Assembly (NCBI RefSeq): GCF_024505045.1
Contig: NZ_JANIBM010000038.1
Location: 1-37,894, forward strand
Length of the DNA: 37,894 nucleotides
Direction of reading: 5' to 3'
Origin: Methylomonas aurea
GTDB taxonomy: Bacteria; Pseudomonadota; Gammaproteobacteria; Methylococcales; Methylomonadaceae
The translations under genes were made by a program, and so were the position numbers. The notes beneath the pieces were generated by a model that worked only from the letters and a program-made list of their open reading frames with translations, did no database searches and was not told the DNA's origin. Positions within the stretch are counted from its first letter, which is position 1. Each line of letters begins with the position of its first letter. Of the stretch, positions 18,791-27,310 are shown piece after piece.

Positions 18791-19864
18791 ATGAACCCAC
18801 TACAAAACGATTTATTCCTGCGCGCCCTGTTGAGACAACCGGTCGAACGCACGCCAAGCTGGATGATGCGCCAAGCCGGACGCTATTTGCCCGAATACCG
18901 CGCAGTACGCGCCAAGGCCGGCAGTTTCATGCAACTGTGCACCAATCCGGAATTGGCTTGCGAGGTAACCTTGCAGCCATTGGAGCGTTACGGCTTCGAC
19001 GCCGCGATTCTGTTCTCCGACATCCTGACCATCCCCGATGCAATGGGCCTGGGCCTGTCGTTTTCCGAAGGCGAGGGCCCGCAATTCGCCCGGCCGGTCC
19101 GCACCGCGGCCGACATCGCCAAGCTGGCGGTTCCCGATCCGGAAGCCGAATTGCGCTACGTGATCGACGCGGTACGCCTGATCAAAACCAATTTGCAAGG
19201 CCGGGTGCCGCTGATCGGTTTTTCCGGCAGCCCGTGGACGCTGGCGACCTACATGGTGGAAGGCAAGAGCAGCAAGAGCTTTCAAAAGGTCAAAAGCCTG
19301 ATGTTCGAGCAGCCGCAGCTGATGCACCAAATGCTGGACACCTTGGCTCAGGCGGTTGCCGCCTATCTGAACGCGCAGATCGCCGCCGGCGCCGACGCGG
19401 TGATGGTGTTCGACACCTGGGGCGGCATGCTCAGCCATGCCGATTATCTGGAGTTTTCGTTGCGCTACGCCCGGCAAGTCAAGGACTTGTTACAAACCCA
19501 ACGCGACGGCCGGCAGATTCCGACCATCCTGTTCACCAAAGGCGGCGGGTTGTGGCTGGAAGCGATGGCCGACAGCGGCTACGATGCGTTGGGCCTGGAT
19601 TGGCAGACCGACATCGGCCAGGCCCGAGCCAGAGTCGGCGACCGGGTGGCGTTGCAGGGCAACATGGACCCGATCACGCTCTACGCCAAGCCCGACGTGA
19701 TCCGCGCCAAAGTCGGCGAGGTGCTGGCCGGCTTCGGTAACGGTTCCGGCCATGTATTCAATCTGGGCCACGGCATTCTGCCGGATATCGATCCGGAGCA
19801 CGTCAAAGCCATGGTCGATGCGGTCCGCGAATTGAGTCCGCAGTACCACGCCGCCGGCGCCTGA
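18791..19864 (+). CDS. hemE: Uroporphyrinogen decarboxylase
   Basis: A predicted 357-residue cytosolic TIM-barrel enzyme that decarboxylates uroporphyrinogen III to coproporphyrinogen III in haem synthesis. Motifs include [16 protein letters not shown] near residues 22-37 (substrate arginines), the catalytic Asp in [12 protein letters not shown] near 77-88, [22 protein letters not shown] and [16 protein letters not shown] near the end. Length is normal. It starts 21 bases after damX and ends 27 bases before yjbQ, so it is probably in the same transcript. Confidence 0.97.
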   Translation: MNPLQNDLFLRALLRQPVERTPSWMMRQAGRYLPEYRAVRAKAGSFMQLCTNPELACEVTLQPLERYGFDAAILFSDILTIPDAMGLGLSFSEGEGPQFARPVRTAADIAKLAVPDPEAELRYVIDAVRLIKTNLQGRVPLIGFSGSPWTLATYMVEGKSSKSFQKVKSLMFEQPQLMHQMLDTLAQAVAAYLNAQIAAGADAVMVFDTWGGMLSHADYLEFSLRYARQVKDLLQTQRDGRQIPTILFTKGGGLWLEAMADSGYDALGLDWQTDIGQARARVGDRVALQGNMDPITLYAKPDVIRAKVGEVLAGFGNGSGHVFNLGHGILPDIDPEHVKAMVDAVRELSPQYHAAGA

Positions 19865-19891
19865 CGCGGCGCGCTCGATCGGGACCGGGCA

Positions 19892-20311
19892 ATGTGGTTG
19901 CAAAAGCGCATTCAACTGGCCGCCAAACCGCGCGGTTTCCATCTGGTAACCCGCGAGATCTGCGGCCTACTGCCGGATTTGGACCGGATCGAAGTCGGCC
20001 TGGCTCACTTCTTTCTGCAGCACACCTCGGCGTCGCTGGCCATCAACGAAAACGCCGACGCCGACGTCCGCCGCGATCTGGAAAGCTATTTTTCCCGGAC
20101 CGTAGCCGAAAATGAACCCTATTACCGGCACACGCTCGAAGGACCGGACGATATGCCGGCGCATATCAAAACCGTCATTCTGGGGAGCTCTTTGACCATC
20201 CCCATCAGCGACGGCCAACTGGCGCTCGGCATCTGGCAAGGGATCTATCTATGCGAACACCGTAACCACGCCGACAGTCGCAGCATCATCGTCACGCTGC
20301 ACGGCGAATAA
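19892..20311 (+). CDS. YjbQ/UPF0047 family protein
   Basis: A predicted 139-residue single-domain protein of the secondary thiamine-phosphate-synthase-enzyme family. The conserved segments FFLQHTSASLAINENAD, DDMPAHIKTVILGSSLTIPI and LGIWQGIYLCEHRNH are all present, including histidines that form the putative metal/active site. E. coli YjbQ has weak thiamine phosphate synthase activity in tests, but the physiological role is unclear. It lies between hemE and the DUF411 gene with short gaps (27 and 10 bases). Confidence 0.9.
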   Translation: MWLQKRIQLAAKPRGFHLVTREICGLLPDLDRIEVGLAHFFLQHTSASLAINENADADVRRDLESYFSRTVAENEPYYRHTLEGPDDMPAHIKTVILGSSLTIPISDGQLALGIWQGIYLCEHRNHADSRSIIVTLHGE

Positions 20312-20321
20312 CGAGGTATTT

Positions 20322-20786
20322 ATGAAATTATCCAGATCGACGGCAATCCTGGTTTTGGCATCATTCGGTTTTTCGGCTTGCGCCGAACAACCCGCGGCGG
20401 GCGGCCCGGAAATGACCGTTTACCGCAGCCCGACCTGCGGTTGCTGCGGCAAATGGCTGGAACACGCCAGACAAAGCGGCTTCAAAATCAACGACGTGAT
20501 CAGCGACGACATGGACGCGATCAAAGCCCGCTACGGCGTCCCGGAAAAACTGGCATCCTGCCATACCGCGATAGTCGACGGTTATGTGGTCGAAGGCCAC
20601 GTTCCGGCCGGCGACATCCAGAAAATGCTGCAAGCCAAACCCCAAATCGCCGGCTTGGCCGCGCCCGGCATGCCAATGGGCAGCCCCGGCATGGAAATGG
20701 GCGGACGCCAGGATGCCTACCAAGTGGTCTCGTTCGACAAATCGGGCAAAGCCGAAGTGTTTGCCGAACACGGCGACAAACGCTGA
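20322..20786 (+). CDS. DUF411 family Cys/Met-rich metal-binding protein, probably exported
   Basis: A predicted 154-residue protein. Residues 1-21 form a signal peptide; FSACAEQ has a cysteine where a lipoprotein would be modified, though the lipobox is not ideal. The DUF411 core has SPTCGCCGKWLEHAR (C-x-C-C), ASCHTAIV, and YVVEGHVPAGDI. The C-terminal end adds GMPMGSPGMEMGG, a Met-rich stretch that resembles Cu(I)-binding segments. DUF411 genes are often near copper-handling genes, but the family function is not settled. It sits in a metabolic/polysaccharide operon with ten- and eight-base gaps. Confidence 0.86.
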   Translation: MKLSRSTAILVLASFGFSACAEQPAAGGPEMTVYRSPTCGCCGKWLEHARQSGFKINDVISDDMDAIKARYGVPEKLASCHTAIVDGYVVEGHVPAGDIQKMLQAKPQIAGLAAPGMPMGSPGMEMGGRQDAYQVVSFDKSGKAEVFAEHGDKR

Positions 20787-20794
20787 TTCCGCCG

Positions 20795-21754
20795 ATGGCA
20801 GGACCTAAAGCACTGGTAACCGGGGCCACCGGCTTCATCGGCTGCGTGCTTTGTGGCAAATTAAAACAACACGGCTATACCGTGGCCAGCGCCGGCCGCT
20901 CCGACGCTGCCGATTTTTATTGGGATCCGGCGACTGCTGCGGACGCGCCCGACCTGCTAGGTGCCGGTGTCGATACGGTGTTTCACTTGGCCGGAAAAGC
21001 CCATGCGCTGGCCGAGAATCGGCAGGACGCGGCGGAGTACCGACAAATCAACAGCGAAGCCACGCGCAAACTGCTGATAGCGGCGCAGAGGGCCGGCGTG
21101 CAGCGCTTCGTCTATTTCAGCAGCGTCAAGGCGGTAGGCGAAGATGGCCGGCAGCCGCTGGACGAAACCGCCGATGTCCCGGCTGCCGACCCTTACGGCC
21201 AATCCAAATACGCCGCCGAACAACTGGTTTTGCACGGCGGCTATGTGCCGCATCCGGTCGTGATCCGGCCCAGCATGGTCTACGGCAACAGCGGCAAAGG
21301 CAATCTGCCGCGCATGATCGATGCGGTTCGGAAAGGCCTGTTTCCGCCGCTACCGCCGGGCAACCGCCGTTCGATGGTGCACGTCGACGATGTCGCCGCC
21401 GCCGCGATACTGGCCGCGGAACGGCCGCAAGCCGCCGGCCAGGTTTATATCGTTACCGACGGCCAATGCTATTCCACCCGCGACATCTACGACATGATCC
21501 GCGCCGCGCTCGGCAAGCCCCCGGTTAACGGGTCGGTGCCGTTACCGGTGTTGCGGGCAGCCGCCAAATTCGGCGACCTGTACGGCCGGCTCGCCGGGCG
21601 ACGTTTTCCGCTGGATAGCGATAGTTTGGATAAATTAACCGGCTCCGCCTGGTATTCGTCTGCTAAAATCCGCCGCGATTTGGGCTTCGAGCCCGAGCAT
21701 ACGCTCCGCGACACCTTGCCGGAGATCATTCGTTATTTAAGCCATCGGGCGTGA
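20795..21754 (+). CDS. NAD-dependent epimerase/reductase, WbpV/WreQ-like
   Basis: A predicted 319-residue extended SDR enzyme. The N-terminal NAD motif is VTGATGFIGCVL, followed by VFHLAGKAHAL, FVYFSSVKAVGE (Ser) and DPYGQSKYAAEQL (Y-x3-K catalytic pair). VIRPSMVYGNSGKGNLPRMI is typical of the subgroup that includes WbpV and WreQ, which reduce the 4-keto intermediate made by WbpM-type dehydratases to UDP-QuiNAc; simple 4-epimerase activity remains possible. An upstream in-frame start lies inside the DUF411 gene, so the ATG at 20795 is chosen. Its stop overlaps the next ATG (TGATG). Confidence 0.83.
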   Translation: MAGPKALVTGATGFIGCVLCGKLKQHGYTVASAGRSDAADFYWDPATAADAPDLLGAGVDTVFHLAGKAHALAENRQDAAEYRQINSEATRKLLIAAQRAGVQRFVYFSSVKAVGEDGRQPLDETADVPAADPYGQSKYAAEQLVLHGGYVPHPVVIRPSMVYGNSGKGNLPRMIDAVRKGLFPPLPPGNRRSMVHVDDVAAAAILAAERPQAAGQVYIVTDGQCYSTRDIYDMIRAALGKPPVNGSVPLPVLRAAAKFGDLYGRLAGRRFPLDSDSLDKLTGSAWYSSAKIRRDLGFEPEHTLRDTLPEIIRYLSHRA

Positions 21755-22782
21755 TGCTACTTTTCTGCGTTATTTTCGCGCTGTCGGCGCTGCTGACCGG
21801 CCTGATCCGCCGCTATGCGCTCGCTAACCAAGTTCTGGACATCCCCAACCAACGCAGCTCGCATAGCGTACCGACGCCGCGCGGCGGCGGTTTGGCCATC
21901 GTGCTCGGTTTTGGCGCGGCAGACCTGTGGCTGTTCGCAACAGCGCAACTCGGCGCAGAACGTTTTGCGATGCTGGCCGCGGCGCTGCCGGTGGCGGGCA
22001 TCGGCTTCTTGGACGACCACGGCGGCGTCGCCGCACGTTGGCGCTTTGCCATCCACCTGCTGGCCGCCGCAATCGCCGTCGGCCTGATGCAAGGCTTGCC
22101 GCCGCTGCTGATACCGGCGCCGTTCGACGCCATGTTCGGCCTGCGCGTCGTCGACCCCGGCTGGCTCGGTTATCCGCTCGCCATCCTGTTTCTGGTCTGG
22201 GCGCTGAATTTGTTCAACTTCATGGACGGCATCGACGGCATCGCCGCATCGGAAGCCATCTTCGTCGGCTTGGCGTTGGCCGGCTATCTGCTCTACCTCG
22301 ACAGTTCACTGTTTGCGTTAGCCGCCAATCTGGCGGCGGCCAGTGCCGGCTTTTTGTGCTGGAACTGGCCGAAAGCCAAAATCTTCATGGGCGACGTCGG
22401 TAGCGGTTTCGTCGGCCTGGTGTTGGGCTTGCTGATCTTGCTGGCCGCACAACAGGCGGCGGTGCTGTTGTACTGCGGGCTGATCCTGTTCGGCCTGTTC
22501 GTGGTCGATGCCAGCTACACCTTGGCCTACCGAGCGTGCAGCGGCCAGCAATGGTACGCGGCGCATTGTTCGCACACTTACCAGCACGCTGCAAAACGCT
22601 ACGGCCATTTGCCGGTGCTATGCGCTTGCTGGGCGATCAATTTGGGCTGGCTGCTGCCTTGCTCGGCCTGGGCCTTTTTGCAGCCGTCCCACGCCCTGGT
22701 CGCACTGGCCGCCGCTTATCTGCCCTTACTCTATCTGGCCTTCCGCTTCCAGGCCGGCCGCAACGGGTTCGTCGCATCGTGA
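21754..22782 (+). CDS. Undecaprenyl-phosphate sugar-1-phosphate transferase, WbpL/WecA-like
   Basis: A predicted 342-residue integral membrane protein of the MraY/WecA/WbpL family, with about ten helices. Motifs are IPNQRSSHSVPTPRGGG, the metal-binding GIGFLDDHGG, FNFMDGIDGIAA, and WNWPKAKIFMGDVGSGF. The SSHSVPTPRGGG form and context fit WbpL-type enzymes, which transfer FucNAc-1-P or QuiNAc-1-P to undecaprenyl phosphate and start O-antigen synthesis. A GTG three bases upstream is an alternative start; the ATG at 21754 is used. The gene ends by overlapping the GTG of the next gene (four bases). Confidence 0.87.
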   Translation: MLLFCVIFALSALLTGLIRRYALANQVLDIPNQRSSHSVPTPRGGGLAIVLGFGAADLWLFATAQLGAERFAMLAAALPVAGIGFLDDHGGVAARWRFAIHLLAAAIAVGLMQGLPPLLIPAPFDAMFGLRVVDPGWLGYPLAILFLVWALNLFNFMDGIDGIAASEAIFVGLALAGYLLYLDSSLFALAANLAAASAGFLCWNWPKAKIFMGDVGSGFVGLVLGLLILLAAQQAAVLLYCGLILFGLFVVDASYTLAYRACSGQQWYAAHCSHTYQHAAKRYGHLPVLCACWAINLGWLLPCSAWAFLQPSHALVALAAAYLPLLYLAFRFQAGRNGFVAS

Positions 22783-24608
22783 CATTCCACTTCCGCTCGC
22801 GTACCACCATTTTCCTGCACGATCTGTGCATGATCCCGCTGGCCTGGTTCGGCGCCTATTGGTTGCGCTTCAATCTACAGCAGATTCCGGACGACTTTTT
22901 TTACCCGGCATTGTTGTTTTTGCCGCTGGTCATGGCGATTCAGGTCACGCTGTTTTGGGTGTTCGGGCTGTACCGCGGCGTTTGGCGCTTTTCCTCGCTG
23001 CCGGATCTGATCCGGATCGGCAAGGCGGTGTTGGCCGGCATCTTCCTGATCGCCTCGGCCCTGTTCTTGTACGACCGGCTGGCGGGCGTACCGCGCTCGG
23101 TGGTACCGCTCTACGTACTGACCCTGTTTTCACTACTCAGCGTGCCGCGCCTGGTATACCGGTTCTGGAAGGAACGCGCCTTCGTCGACCGGATCGGCCG
23201 CCGTGCCCTGATCGTCGGCGCCGGCGCCGCCGGCGAGATGCTGATCCGCGACCTGCTGGCCACGCCGGACAGCGGCTACGTGCCGGTCGTGTTCGCCGAC
23301 GACAATCCGGCCAAATTCAGGCGCGAAATCCGCGGCATCCGGGTCGCCGGCAACATCGACCAGATTCCGGCCCTGGTCAAACAATGGGATATCGAAGTGG
23401 TGCTGATCGCCGTACCCTCGGCCAGCGATGCGCAAATGCGCCGCATCGTCGAAGTCTGCGAGGCCTGCGACGTCGAATTCAAAACCCTGCCGTCGGTCAA
23501 GGAACTGCTCAGCGGCGCGGTGGCCAAGACCGCACTGCGCAGCGTATCGATCGAAGACATTCTGGGCCGCACGCCGATCAAGCTGGATTGGGCCGGCATC
23601 AAGAGCCATTTGCACGGCAAGACGGTGCTGGTCACCGGCGGCGGCGGTTCGATCGGTTCCGAACTGTGCAAACAACTGGCCCGGACCCAGCCGCGCAAGC
23701 TGATCGTGTTCGACCAATGCGAATTCAACCTGTACAAAATCGACGCCGAATTGCAACGGCGCTTCCCGGAATTGCCGCGTGCCGCCGTGCTCGGCGACGT
23801 TGCCGACCCGGTCGCGGTGCAGCGCGCCATTCGCGAGCACGCCCCGGAAATCGTGTTTCATGCCGCCGCCTACAAACACGTGCCGTTGCTGCAAAACCAG
23901 GTCCGCGAAGCGCTGCATAACAACCTGATCGGCACCAAAATATTGGCCGAAGCCGCCATTGCCGCCGGCGTGGCCCGCTTTGTGTTGATCTCGACCGACA
24001 AGGCCGTCAACCCGACCAACGTGATGGGCGCGACCAAACGCGCCGCCGAAATCCTGTGCCAGAATCTGGACCGCCAGGGCCGCACCCGCTTTACCACGGT
24101 GCGTTTCGGCAATGTGCTCGACTCGGCCGGCAGCGTGGTGCCGCTGTTCCGCGAACAAATCCAGGCCGGCGGCCCCGTCACGGTGACCCATCCGGACATC
24201 ACCCGTTATTTCATGACCATCCCGGAAGCCTGCCAATTGATCATGCAGGCCGAAACCATCGGCCAGGGCGGCGAAGTGTTCGTGCTGGATATGGGCGAGC
24301 CGGTCAAAATCAGTTATCTGGCGGAACAGATGATCCGCCTCAGCGGCAAACAGCCGGGCACCGACATCAAAATCGAATACGTCGGCCTGCGTCCCGGCGA
24401 GAAACTGTACGAGGAACTGTTCCACGAACAGGAACAATTGCTGGCGACCGGCCACGAAAAGCTGCGCCTGGCTAAGGCCAGGATTTACGACAGCGCGGAA
24501 TGGAGCCAACAGATCGAAGCCTTGCAACAGGCTTGCGCCTGCCGCGACAGTGCGGCGCTGTTAGCCGATTTGCAACGCCTGGTGCCGGAATTCGAGTGTC
24601 GGCCTTAG
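22779..24608 (+). CDS. UDP-GlcNAc 4,6-dehydratase, WbpM/CapD-like
   Basis: A predicted 609-residue membrane protein. Four N-terminal helices are followed by a Rossmann domain (ALIVGAGAAGEML) at about 148-165 and the large C-terminal SDR domain with TGGGGSIGSELCKQLA, FHAAAYKHVPLLQ, STDKAVNPTNVMGATKR (Met replaces the usual Tyr in the catalytic triad, the normal pattern for the WbpM/FlaA1 group) and RPGEKLYEEL. WbpM makes UDP-4-keto-6-deoxy-GlcNAc from UDP-GlcNAc. The open frame extends upstream, but MTFHFRSRTT at the GTG (GTGA overlap with the preceding stop) is the family N-terminus and is preferred. Confidence 0.92.
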   Translation: MTFHFRSRTTIFLHDLCMIPLAWFGAYWLRFNLQQIPDDFFYPALLFLPLVMAIQVTLFWVFGLYRGVWRFSSLPDLIRIGKAVLAGIFLIASALFLYDRLAGVPRSVVPLYVLTLFSLLSVPRLVYRFWKERAFVDRIGRRALIVGAGAAGEMLIRDLLATPDSGYVPVVFADDNPAKFRREIRGIRVAGNIDQIPALVKQWDIEVVLIAVPSASDAQMRRIVEVCEACDVEFKTLPSVKELLSGAVAKTALRSVSIEDILGRTPIKLDWAGIKSHLHGKTVLVTGGGGSIGSELCKQLARTQPRKLIVFDQCEFNLYKIDAELQRRFPELPRAAVLGDVADPVAVQRAIREHAPEIVFHAAAYKHVPLLQNQVREALHNNLIGTKILAEAAIAAGVARFVLISTDKAVNPTNVMGATKRAAEILCQNLDRQGRTRFTTVRFGNVLDSAGSVVPLFREQIQAGGPVTVTHPDITRYFMTIPEACQLIMQAETIGQGGEVFVLDMGEPVKISYLAEQMIRLSGKQPGTDIKIEYVGLRPGEKLYEELFHEQEQLLATGHEKLRLAKARIYDSAEWSQQIEALQQACACRDSAALLADLQRLVPEFECRP

Positions 24609-24613
24609 CCGTG

Positions 24614-25351
24614 CTACTCCCCGATCCGGTAGCAGTACAAGCGAGTAGCGCGCCGGTCGGCCAGACGGATTTCCGCGCTTACCGGCCAATCGGGTAGCGG
24701 AAACGACGACGACACGAACAAACTGCCGGGCCGCATTTCCCGCTCCAGTTTCGGTCCCAGCCGCGGCATCACCGCCGGCGACAGAAAGGCAAACACCAAA
24801 TCGAACCGGCCTAAATCGCAATCCCAGAAACTGCCGCCGACGACGGCAGCATTGGCCAATTTCCGGCAACGCCAGCGCGCCAGCAAATACGGCAACGGCG
24901 CCCGCTCCTGCGCCGTCACCCGCAATTCCGGCATCGCCGCGGCCAAAGGCGCCGCCACGCTGGCGAGGCCGGCACCGAGATCGATAAACGTCTGGGCCCG
25001 TTCCCGCGCCGCAATGTCCCCTAAGGCTGCGGCCACGGCAGGGGAGGATAAAAACAGCGGCACGTCGCCGCCGGCCGTACCCCAGAACACCAAGGCCATC
25101 AGCAAACCCGCTCCCAGGTAAACCCAGGCCGGCAACTGCAGGCTGGCGGCTAACAACACGGCAGGAAAGAACAGCAGATGAATCGGCAACCACCACAGCG
25201 GTTGCCGTAACAGGCGGGAAAACAGCGCCGCGCCGGACGCTTGCAGGACGGGCGCCCAGCGCGCATTCAAGGCTTCGGGCCAAAAGCGAAGTGCCAACCA
25301 GACACCGGCCAGAGCCAACAATTGGCAGATGGCCGCTTTCAGCAATTGCAC
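24614..25351 (-). CDS. Membrane-anchored class I methyltransferase-like protein
   Basis: A predicted 245-residue protein. Two or three hydrophobic segments occur before residue 95 (ICQLLALAGVWLALRF, LLFFPAVLLAASL, VYLGAGLLMALVFW). From residue 115 a Rossmann-type methyltransferase begins, with FIDLGAGLASVAAPLA as the SAM-binding loop, then VTAQERAPLPYLLAR and FDLVFAFLSPAVMPRL. The substrate is unknown. The gene is convergent with wbpM, with stops five bases apart, and 24 bases downstream of motB. A longer shadow frame (24561-25283) lacks these motifs. Confidence 0.7.
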   Translation of the reverse strand: MQLLKAAICQLLALAGVWLALRFWPEALNARWAPVLQASGAALFSRLLRQPLWWLPIHLLFFPAVLLAASLQLPAWVYLGAGLLMALVFWGTAGGDVPLFLSSPAVAAALGDIAARERAQTFIDLGAGLASVAAPLAAAMPELRVTAQERAPLPYLLARWRCRKLANAAVVGGSFWDCDLGRFDLVFAFLSPAVMPRLGPKLEREMRPGSLFVSSSFPLPDWPVSAEIRLADRRATRLYCYRIGE

Positions 25352-25375
25352 GCTGTTCGGTGCGGGAAAAGTCGG

Positions 25376-26335
25376 CTAATGCGCGGCCGGCTGGCCGGTG
25401 ACTTTGATATTCTGTTGCACCGCCGGCGACACACTGGGCAAGCTCGGCGGCGCCTCGGAGGCAGTCGGATCGGCGCCATCGTGCAGCACCTGGTTTTCGG
25501 TTTTTTTGTTCATCACGACAATCGATATGCGCCGATTCATCGGATCGTTCGGATTTTCAACTTTGTAGGGAATGCTCGACGCCAGGCCGACCACGCGCAA
25601 CACCTTGTCATCGTTCAAACCGCCCTGGTTCAATTCGCGGCGGGCGACATTGGCGCGGTCGCTGGACAACTCCCAGTTGGAATATCCGGTACGGTTGCTG
25701 GGGAACGGCAAGGCATCGGTATGGCCGTTGATCGAGACCTTGTTCGGCAACTCGTTGATTACCGGCGCCAACTCGCGCAAAATGGCCTGGGCGTAACTCT
25801 CGATGCCGGAACTGGCCAGTTTGAACATCGGCCGGTTTTGAGCGTCGACGATCTGGATTTTCAAGCCTTCCGGCGTCGACTCGAGTTTGATCTGATCCTT
25901 GTATTCGCTGAGCTTGGTATTGGCTTCCAGCATGTCCTCGATTTTTTCCTGTAACTCCTCCAGCTTCTTTTTTTCCTGAGCTTCAGCCAGTTTTTGGATA
26001 TCTTCCGGGGTCGGTTCCGCCGGCGGCGCTTCGCCCTGGTGGACCTGGCCTTCGTCAAGCGACTTCAGGTCCTGGCCTCCGGCCTGGATGATATTGGTGC
26101 GGTCGCCGGTACCTTCGCCGCTACCGGCGGTAATCGCTACGCCGAACGGATTCTGGAAATATTCGGAGATGCCTTTTTTGGTTTTTTCGTCGGTCGTGCC
26201 GAGCAGCCACATCAACAAGAAAAAGGCCATCATCGCCGTAACGAAGTCGGCATAGGCGATTTTCCAGGCGCCGCCGTGGTGGCCGTGCCCGCCCTTTTTC
26301 TTGATTTTCTTGATGATTATCGGTTGTTCGGCCAT
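25376..26335 (-). CDS. motB: Flagellar motor protein MotB
   Basis: A predicted 319-residue stator protein. A basic N-terminus IIIKKIKKKGGHGHHGG leads to the single helix AWKIAYADFVTAMMAFFLLM, whose Asp (about residue 30) is the proton-accepting residue. A linker with a coiled-coil-like Glu/Lys stretch (about 110-150) is followed by the OmpA/peptidoglycan-binding domain (INGHTDALPFPSNRTG, LSSDRANVARREL). It anchors the stator to peptidoglycan and, with MotA, conducts ions to drive flagellar rotation. It starts 13 bases after the motA stop. Confidence 0.95.
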   Translation of the reverse strand: MAEQPIIIKKIKKKGGHGHHGGAWKIAYADFVTAMMAFFLLMWLLGTTDEKTKKGISEYFQNPFGVAITAGSGEGTGDRTNIIQAGGQDLKSLDEGQVHQGEAPPAEPTPEDIQKLAEAQEKKKLEELQEKIEDMLEANTKLSEYKDQIKLESTPEGLKIQIVDAQNRPMFKLASSGIESYAQAILRELAPVINELPNKVSINGHTDALPFPSNRTGYSNWELSSDRANVARRELNQGGLNDDKVLRVVGLASSIPYKVENPNDPMNRRISIVVMNKKTENQVLHDGADPTASEAPPSLPSVSPAVQQNIKVTGQPAAH

Positions 26336-26348
26336 GCTCGCTTACCTC

Positions 26349-27194
26349 TTATTTACCGCCCTTCAGGGCTTCTTCCAGCTCGGTAAAGGTAGGCCGGGTG
26401 TGGTGGGGTATCGTGGTACGCATGAACTCGACGGTCATGGCCGGCGAAGTGCCCTTGGCGCAATTGAGCAAGCCTTTCTGCGCGCAACGGTAGGAACCGG
26501 CTTCTTCCTCCAGCCGGTCTTCCATCACCGCCGCTACTGGCGCAACGAAGCCGTAGGACACCAGAATACCGAGGAAGGTACCGACCAACGCCGCCGCGAT
26601 CAGTTTTCCCAGCTCGGCCGGCGGAATACCGACCGATTCCATGGTGTGTACCACCCCCATTACCGCCGCGACGATACCGAACGCCGGCATGCCGTCGGCA
26701 ATCCGTTGTACGGCTTTGATCGGCGCATGGCCGTCGGCATGGTGCACTTCGATTTCGGCATCCATGATGTCTTCGAGCTGGTTGACGTCGACCCCGGTCA
26801 GGATCAAACGCAGCTTGTCGCAGATGAATTCCATCAGATGGTGGTCGTGGACGATCTTTTCCCCAAAAATCGAGCTGCCTTCCGGATCGTCGACCACTTT
26901 TTCCAGAGACAGCAAGCCTTCCTTCCTGGCCTTTTGACTCAGCGCGTTGAAGCTCATCAACAGTTCCAGATAGTATTCTTTGGTGAACCGGCTGCCCTTC
27001 AAGGTACCCATACCGCCGGCAACCGCGGCTTTGATGGTACTCATGGTGTTACTGGCGAAAAACGACCCTAGCGCCGCGCCGACGATGATCAACACCTCCA
27101 CCGGCTGCCAAAGTACGCCCAAATGGCCGCCCGCCATCAGGAAGCCGCCCAACACGCAGGCCAAAATGACCACATAACCGATGATTACAAACAT
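26349..27194 (-). CDS. motA: Flagellar motor protein MotA
   Basis: A predicted 281-residue stator membrane protein with four helices. MFVIIGYVVILACVLGGFLM is helix 1; the cytoplasmic loop has LSQKARKEGLLSLEKVVDD, with the Arg and Glu that contact the rotor switch FliG; helices 3 and 4 cover PAFGIVAAVMGVVHTME and LGKLIAAALVGTFLGILVSYG. The motif set is that of proton-driven MotA. It is upstream of motB in the usual order. The spacer 27195-27302 separates it from hpnN and has two G+C-rich hairpins. Confidence 0.95.
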   Translation of the reverse strand: MFVIIGYVVILACVLGGFLMAGGHLGVLWQPVEVLIIVGAALGSFFASNTMSTIKAAVAGGMGTLKGSRFTKEYYLELLMSFNALSQKARKEGLLSLEKVVDDPEGSSIFGEKIVHDHHLMEFICDKLRLILTGVDVNQLEDIMDAEIEVHHADGHAPIKAVQRIADGMPAFGIVAAVMGVVHTMESVGIPPAELGKLIAAALVGTFLGILVSYGFVAPVAAVMEDRLEEEAGSYRCAQKGLLNCAKGTSPAMTVEFMRTTIPHHTRPTFTELEEALKGGK

Positions 27195-27232
27195 GGTTGC
27201 CTCTACAACAAAAAGTTAAATCCAATGGGGTA

Positions 27233-27310
27233 CGGCCGGCCACCGGCTCCAGCCGGCCGGCCGCGACCGCCTAAGTCTAGCCCAGCTTGGCCGGGCTTGC
27301 GCTTAGGCGG
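27233..27310. other. Paired G+C-rich hairpins between hpnN and motA
   Basis: Two inverted repeats adjoin: CGGCCGGC (27233-27240) with GCCGGCCG (27252-27259), and CCGCCTAAG (27267-27275) with CTTAGGCGG (27302-27310), the latter overlapping the hpnN stop codon and enclosing a further GCCCAGC/GCCGGGC stem. There is no T-tract, so this is not a standard intrinsic terminator. It may be an attenuating or mRNA-protecting structure. Confidence 0.5.

Noticed and set aside
23133..24527. Long minus-strand ORF opposite wbpM (464 codons)
   Set aside because: It is the antisense shadow of a G+C-rich gene; the plus strand has clear dehydratase motifs, the minus frame has none.
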